Positions 58,501 through 64,000 of a stretch of DNA of 64,000 bases are shown here, piece by piece. The notes beneath the pieces are model-generated. The model saw only the letters and a list, made by a program, of their open reading frames with translations. It had not been told where the DNA came from and made no database searches. This DNA is from Jackrogersella multiformis (taxonomy: Eukaryota > Ascomycota > Sordariomycetes > Xylariales > Hypoxylaceae). Numbering within the stretch: the stretch's first letter is position 1; each line of letters opens with the position of its first letter. A program made the position numbers and the translations under genes. Where the stretch lies: positions 3,782,001-3,846,000 of the forward strand of contig CADCXD010000004.1 of NCBI GenBank assembly GCA_902806575.1. The letters run 5' to 3'.

Positions 58501-60390
58501 AAAAAAATAAATAAAGTAAGTTTAAATTAATAATTTATTATTCTCGTAAATTTATACCGATGAAAATAAATTATAAGATTTATAATAAAAAATTATTAAT
58601 TATAATAAACTTTTTCGGAAAATAACATTAATATTTAAAAAGTGTTAAATATTAAATTAAAGTTTATTTTAACCATTAAAATTTTAAACCGACGTTAAAC
58701 CCGATAAGTATGAAAATTATTATTATATTAATTTATTATTAATTACCGATTAAAAAAATAAAATAATAAAGCCGATATTTTTTTTAAATTATTATAATAT
58801 TAACTTAAAAAAAAGGGAGTTAAAAATTAACTTATAAAATCGGTTTTATAAAATAAATATTTTTCGTACTTTTAAAAAATTTTATTCGCTTTTTTAATAA
58901 CCGTTTTCGTTATATTAAAAAAATTATATAACTTTATTACCTTTAATTAAACTTTTAACTTTATAAAAAAATTAAGGAAAGTAATTATTAACGACCCGAA
59001 ATATATTACGTAAATTATAAACCTTTTTAAAAACGTTATTTTTTAAGATAATTTTTCATATCGAAAAAATAAGCTTTAAATACTTATAAAACTTTAAAAA
59101 GAAATTATTTCCTTTAAATATAATACCCTCGTCGCCGGATATATAAAAATAAATAAAACTTTAAAATTAATTACTTAAAACTTTTAATAATTAAACATTA
59201 AAAATACCGTCCGAAATTACGTATAAAGTTATTTAAAATATTAATAAAATAAAATCCTTTATTACGTTTTATACGGATATTTTTAACCGATAAAATTATA
59301 TTATAAACTTTAATTAATAATAATAATAAACTTTATTATAAACTTTTTTTTATCGAATAATTATAACTTTATTTAAGTAATAATAAATTTATTTTTAAAA
59401 ATAACTTACTTTATCCTTTTTTTTAAAAAACAAAGTTTAATAATTTAATTAAAATCTTTATTAAATAATATTAAAAATTACATAACGTACCATTAAATAT
59501 TATTTTTAATAAAAATTTTAAGTTTATTTCTTATATTTAAAAAAACTTCTTTAAATTAATAAAAATTAAGTTTTATATAAATATTACGTTTCACTTATAA
59601 ACCGATAATTAAATAAAACGTTTTAATTAAAATTTAAAAGTTTATTTTAAAGCTTTCGTTAATTACGAAATAAATAAATAAGAAAACTTTTTCGTAATAA
59701 TTAAATTCGTTTATAATAATATTATTTTATTATTAATATAATTTATACTTTTTTATATTAATTATAATTATTATTTAACCGTTTATAACCTCTTTATAAA
59801 CATTTTACGTAATTTAAGAAATAAATTATATATATATTAAATAATATAAATATATTAAAAAACATAAAAATATTTAAAATAAAGCCGCTAATAAATAAAT
59901 AAATAAATAAATAAACGACGAAAAAATATATTAACTTTTTAAGAAAAATAACTCGTAATATTTAATGTAAAAAATATTAAAACTAAACGCTTTATTAAAA
60001 AATTAAATAAAAAGCTTTTAAAACTTTTTAAAATTTAATAAATAATCTTTTTTATAACGATAAAACTTACTTTATTTAAAAGTTAAAAAATATATAACTC
60101 GTTTTATATTTTATTTATCGAACTTTATTACGTTAATAATTAAAAATTTTTTAACCTTAATTAAATTTTACGTAAAGTAACTTTATTAAAAATTAAAGTA
60201 AAATAAAATATCTCGTAAAATAAAAAAATTAACCGGTTAAAAAATATTAAACTTAAAAACTTTATAAATATATATTTAATAATAAAATAAAAGTAATAAT
60301 TAAATTATTTCATAAATAATACGTTAATAAACCTCGTAATTTTATAGCTTTTTAAAATGCTTAAAATCGAGCATTAAAAAAAAAAGTTAA

Positions 60391-60700
60391 TATTATACGA
60401 ATAAGTTTTACGAAATAAAATATAATTAATATATATATATAAATTAATAAATACGAAATATATTAAAACTTATAAAATAAAGTTATTAAATAAAATTAAT
60501 TAAAAGATTTAATTAATATATATAAAATTAAATTAATAAGATTAAAAAAGCGTTATCGGCGCTTAAAAAAATATTTAAATTATATATAAATTATTACGCC
60601 TCGCTTTACAAAAAAAAATAAAAAGTAAAAACCTTAAAATCATAAAGAATTATTACTCGAATTTAAACTACAATTCCAAGCCTTATTTACCCTTGTCACA
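60391..60700 (+). repeat. 3' LTR of gypsy copy 2
   Basis: 310 bp. Here the last 100 bp (60600-60700) is the least mutated part, the reverse of the 5' LTR, so together the two LTRs preserve both ends of the ancestral repeat. Confidence 0.9.
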
Positions 60701-60705
60701 CCTAA
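60701..60705. repeat. Target site duplication of gypsy copy 2 (right)
   Basis: CCTAA, identical to 53932-53936. Confidence 0.85.
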
Positions 60706-60751
60706 AGACTTAAAAAAAGGTAAAAGGAGATGAATTAGAAGAAAAATATAG

Positions 60752-60758
60752 AAAAAAA
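60752..60758 (-). terminator. Pol III terminator of the second tRNA-Arg
   Basis: A7 on the plus strand (T7 on the transcribed sense strand), 3 bp after the tRNA 3' end. Confidence 0.8.
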
Positions 60759-60761
60759 TAA

Positions 60762-60851
60762 GGTCCGCCTGGGGGTCGAACCCAGAATCTCCTGATTAAC
60801 TATCGCTTGTTAAAGTCGTAGTCAGACGCCTTACCATTGGGCCAACGGACC
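60762..60851 (-). tRNA. tRNA-Arg (anticodon ACG), intron-containing, second copy
   Basis: The sequence is identical over all 90 bases, intron included, to the gene at 51447-51536, in inverted orientation 9.2 kb away. Flanks are not alike. The gypsy 3' LTR ends 61 bp beyond its 3' end. All stems and the B-box are intact, so it should be functional. Confidence 0.95.
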
Positions 60852-62680
60852 AGATGCTATGACCGATTGGTTGTTATACTTGCATATAATGATTTGCAAA
60901 ATTCGTGGCCCGTAGTTTTTAGTGCGTCCTGTGTTGCCCTATACAGTATGGGTTCGTCTGATAGTGCACTGTAGTGGCGCGGCGAACGAATAGTCGGTTG
61001 ATATGCCGTGGACAATCAAATATTCCCGGATACGAGTCAACGATCAGTTCGTTTCCCAGGTCGAAGGACGGGGAATTTGGCAATGCCTGATGGCCGCTCG
61101 ATATGGGTCAAGTGACTCTGTAGCTTAACCAATTGCTAGGCTCAAGTAGAACGAGGCCCGTATATCTCGGTAGTCTAGGTGCGTACTGTGTATTGAGCTC
61201 ACGGTTCTTGGACCAATTATCCTAGGTATCCTATCGGGTTGTGATTTCTTCATTTCATCTTCGACTTGGTAACCGCCCTTATACCTATTTAGGTATACAA
61301 GTCGCTTACTGGTTCAGATTGCTGGATATTGGATACCTAGGTGCTACCTGTGCTACGTCCTTCGTCCTTCGTGATCTGAAGTCTCTATGACTTGATAGAG
61401 AGCTCCAATTTTTGCATCTGGGTGTAAAGGCAAGATTCTTGAATCCTTATTGTACCTTTGTTGGAGTAGCAGGGTAGTGAACCGCTAACTTAAACTTGTT
61501 GGATTGCTAGCTGATTGCTCTAGCACTATCGGTTTAGAATGTGCATTGTATGATGCTCTTGTATTGTTCTTGAACTATAATGTGCTACTAGGATCTCGGA
61601 GTGTTGGTTTAAATTAGATACCTACCTAGGTACCTAGGTACATGGTACACACGTGGGGGTGAAGTTGATATGTACATAAATTTAGAGGGCAACTTCCAAC
61701 TTTATAGTTGGTTCTCATGAGGAAGTTTCAGGTTTGCATATCAGGACCTTTGTACACAATATAACAAGACAGCTGTCAATGCAGAACGTAGATAGCACTC
61801 AAAGCACTCGAAGCCCGGCGAAAGTGACGATGTGGTAGAACACGTATAAAAATGGATATTCATTGTAGAGCTTGGTGATGAACCGCAAGGAAAGTTGTGA
61901 CGAGCATGGAAATTTGAAGTTCATTTTTATAAATATAAAAGTAAAATACGACCTTAGGACCCGAAGCAGCCCGAGTACCTACATATGTAGGTACCTACCT
62001 AGGTACGTGGGTAGGTACATATTGGAACTTGCTAGAATTAATTAACCTTGGAAGTGTGCGCAGATGTGGCCCAAGCTCCAGTTGCTAGGGCAACGACGTT
62101 GTGACGTTGCAGATCAATAAAACTCAATTGAGATTGGGCAGCAGCCCGATTTGTTTGTCCACAGAGGGTCTGGAAGGTGGGACAACCGTTAATAACAGCA
62201 GTAGAGCACACAGCAACTGCCACTAAATCTCGTCACATATTACCGGGAACTTTCTTAGATGAACCCATCCATGGATGCTCCGGTTTTCTTTGTCTAATCT
62301 TCAACTTCATCATCACCATCAATCCCACTTTCGACTATCATATTTTGACAAACTGACTAAACATCAATTCTTTAATTCTTCAATCCCGCTTCTATGGGGG
62401 TTTAGCTTAGGCTAGTTTTTATACATACCTCATACCTACAATTGCTAGACATCTTACAGAAAGCGATACGGCTTCGGCCCGCGCAAATTCGCAAGTTAGA
62501 GAGACATATCATTCCGTCTCTTCAAACAGAAACAACACCATAACATTCTTACCCCGACTATGCCGCCGGTCGAGCGTGACGCCTCGGTCGACCGGCCTGT
62601 AAGACATCAACATTCTTCATCAATCAGCGCTATTGTGCCAATGTACGTTCTCTCTCTCCTTCTACAACTATTGTCCAGCG
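60852..62680. other. Intergenic region upstream of the last gene
   Basis: This 1.8-kb stretch has no supportable gene; the 61-codon reverse frame at 62038-62223 has no features. ACCTAGGT clusters occur at about 61616-61640 and 61978-62018, with others near 61223 and 61335. A short ATG frame at about 62560 is out of phase with the next gene and probably lies in its leader. A GTACGT...TCCAG pair at 62644-62678 suggests a 5' UTR intron. Confidence 0.5.
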
Positions 62681-64000
62681 ATGTGGCTGTATCGTCGGCT
62701 TACCAAGGTTTCTAGGTGGGACAGCTCTGACCCTGAGCGGGCGCCGCCCCCTCTTCCAATGAATCCCCAGTCGCCTGGCGTTAGTACTTCGCGAAGTGGC
62801 ACGTCGCTGGCTATCCAATCTGCGCATGCCGCCTTGACTGAAAAGGCGCGCGAGAACGCTCTTGTTCCCTCGCTCGCAAAACGGATGAACGACACATCGC
62901 CCGAGCGCGCCTTGGTCCACAGAACAAGCCCTCATAAGCGAATGCAATCCGTGCAGCCGGGCAGTGTTAGAGACCTGAGCCTGATGATCGAGGGCTCGAG
63001 AGATCGCGACTCTGCGAACTCCACCCCTCGAGGCTCACCCGAAAAAGATAGGTCCGCCAGACCATCAACACCAATCCGTGGCAGGGACCACGAAAGAGAA
63101 TCCAACAGAGAAAACAGATCATCCGAAAAGGAGAATACCGCCCCCGGCACACCTACACCCATGCAGCCGAATTTAGCTTCGGTTGGTCGCCCCTCGGGGA
63201 GGAAGCCACCGCAGAGTATCCTTGGTGAAAATACGCCGCAATCTGCTACTATGCTGGCATTACAAAATATGACATACACCACGTCGCGAGACGCCGATTC
63301 GCCTTTAGCAACAGTCACAAACAACTCTACACCCATGATGAAACCGCACCCCTCCACAGAATTCCTTTCAAACCAGCTTCTCACCCTGACCAGCATCGCC
63401 ACCGCCCTCCAGAAGGAGATGTCTCAGCTCAGTCGCCGAAGTAGAGACAATGCTACCGATCTGATGAGCCTCAAAGAGGCTACACATGCTAGAGATGAAG
63501 ATATTCGGAAGAGTTTACGAGAACTGGCTTCGAGCGCTACCTCGGACACTTCTAGATATCATCGAGACAGCTATACTGGTGGGCTATATCTCGACAACAA
63601 GCCATTTAACATGTCACCATCAAAGATGGGAAGACCGGTCTCGCTTCCAAGGATTCCGTCGCCGAATAGTTTCGCTGCGTCCATTGATCGAGAGTCGGTT
63701 TTAAGCACACCATCATTAGTAGGCGGAGAATCACCTGCTACCATGGCGTTGCTAGAAAAGATCATTAGGGATATGGGCACGAAAGATGGCCAGGACTCAA
63801 TCATTGGCCATCTATCTGAGCTAGCCGACAGACTATCCGGTATGGCCTCGGCGACCAAGGTAGAGGAGCTCATCCATCACCTTAAAACCTCTAGCGAACA
63901 CTCGGTTAGCCCCACAAATGGCAACATCGCGGACAAAGCAAGGACGTCGAGTTTCAGCAGTGATGATTCCGGGTCCAAAGTCAGCGGCATGATGAACCAT
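62681..64000 (+). CDS. Uncharacterised Ser-rich coiled-coil protein, N-terminal part (truncated by window edge)
   Basis: From ATG 62681 the frame is open for 440 codons and runs off the window. It starts MWLYRRLTKVSRWDSSDPERAPPPLP. A long polar, disordered region rich in S, P, R and T follows, with 'SILGENTPQSATMLALQNM' and then a helical, coiled-coil-like segment 'LSNQLLTLTSIATALQKEM' through 'SLKEATHARDEDIRKSLREL' (about residues 230-290). A second helical stretch (MALLEKIIRDMG) comes later. It resembles conserved but uncharacterised proteins of filamentous ascomycetes that I cannot name. No enzymatic motif is seen. An AG acceptor lies just before the start, so an upstream leader exon is likely. 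Confidence 0.8.
   Translation, partial: MWLYRRLTKVSRWDSSDPERAPPPLPMNPQSPGVSTSRSGTSLAIQSAHAALTEKARENALVPSLAKRMNDTSPERALVHRTSPHKRMQSVQPGSVRDLSLMIEGSRDRDSANSTPRGSPEKDRSARPSTPIRGRDHERESNRENRSSEKENTAPGTPTPMQPNLASVGRPSGRKPPQSILGENTPQSATMLALQNMTYTTSRDADSPLATVTNNSTPMMKPHPSTEFLSNQLLTLTSIATALQKEMSQLSRRSRDNATDLMSLKEATHARDEDIRKSLRELASSATSDTSRYHRDSYTGGLYLDNKPFNMSPSKMGRPVSLPRIPSPNSFAASIDRESVLSTPSLVGGESPATMALLEKIIRDMGTKDGQDSIIGHLSELADRLSGMASATKVEELIHHLKTSSEHSVSPTNGNIADKARTSSFSSDDSGSKVSGMMNH

Larger units (their letters stand above)
53937..60700 (+). mobile_element. Ty3/gypsy LTR retrotransposon, full length, RIP-mutated (copy 2)
   Basis: 6764 bp, bounded by 310-bp LTRs (53937-54246 and 60391-60700) and a perfect 5-bp target duplication CCTAA. 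The LTR ends read TGTCATACGG at the left and TTGTCACA at the right. The interior is extremely AT-rich, and remaining C and G are mostly in CpG, as expected when CpA has been converted to TpA on both strands. No long frame survives. One plus-strand frame still shows reverse-transcriptase and RNase H landmarks at 58011-58500 with RIP-type changes. Order and spacing (RT/RNase H about 2 kb before the 3' LTR) fit a Ty3/gypsy pol with integrase last. The element is dead. Confidence 0.92.

Noticed and set aside
62932..63402. 156-codon minus-strand frame
   Set aside because: Antisense of the open plus-strand gene that continues to the window end; the plus frame is uninterrupted for 440 codons.
1..64000. 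CRISPR array, bacterial operons or riboswitches
   Set aside because: The DNA is eukaryotic (spliced genes, Pol III tRNA terminators, RIP); no regularly spaced direct repeats with unique spacers were seen.

Overview
The window is nuclear DNA of a filamentous ascomycete (Pezizomycotina, most likely Sordariomycetes; I cannot place it more precisely). The signs are genes split by short introns of about 42-260 bp with GT..AG borders and CTAAC-type branch points, a fungal gene set (Abp2, Mak10/NAA35, Ggc1, a Pmp47-type carrier, Rpc82), an intron-containing tRNA-Arg, and two AT-saturated blocks with the C-to-T / G-to-A signature of repeat-induced point mutation (RIP). Exon coordinates were joined by hand from splice signals and reading phase. 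Nearly every model sums to a multiple of three, so the models are internally consistent; NAA35 is the exception.

Layout. 1-2075: N-terminal part of a neurofibromin/Ira-type RasGAP (minus, leaves the window). 4484-7615: Rat1/Xrn2 nuclear 5'-3' exoribonuclease (minus). 8745-11880: Uso1/p115 tether (plus). 12616-15056: PRMT3-type arginine methyltransferase (plus). 15890-18648: MscS channel with an EF-hand (minus). 21397-24054: MFS sugar transporter with an in-frame TAG (minus). 24634-32795: a broken NACHT (NLR-like) gene, split by a decayed Ty3/gypsy copy at 27571-32279. 33701-35772: ARS-binding protein Abp2 (minus). 37527-38672: peroxisomal Pmp47-like carrier (plus). 39329-41843: NatC subunit Mak10/NAA35 (minus) with a +1 frameshift. 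42999-43407: ATP synthase epsilon (minus). 43948-45553: QCR2 (minus). 46204-48460: Pol III subunit Rpc82 (plus). 49351-50642: mitochondrial GTP/GDP carrier Ggc1 (plus). 50643-62680: 12 kb without a protein gene, holding two identical inverted tRNA-Arg(ACG) genes and a full-length RIP-mutated gypsy element (53937-60700, 310-bp LTRs, 5-bp target duplication CCTAA). 62681-64000: start of an uncharacterised serine-rich, coiled-coil protein (plus).

The housekeeping genes are independent units, not a pathway cluster. A loose respiratory/mitochondrial group (ATP15, QCR2, GGC1) lies near 43-50 kb. The accessory biology is in 21-33 kb and 50-62 kb: retroelement invasion, RIP, and decay of a NACHT gene and perhaps a transporter. 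Intergenic DNA is seeded with a palindromic ACCTAGGT/AGGTAGGT motif that I do not see inside exons, and it contains two small foldback (MITE-like) elements with similar ends.
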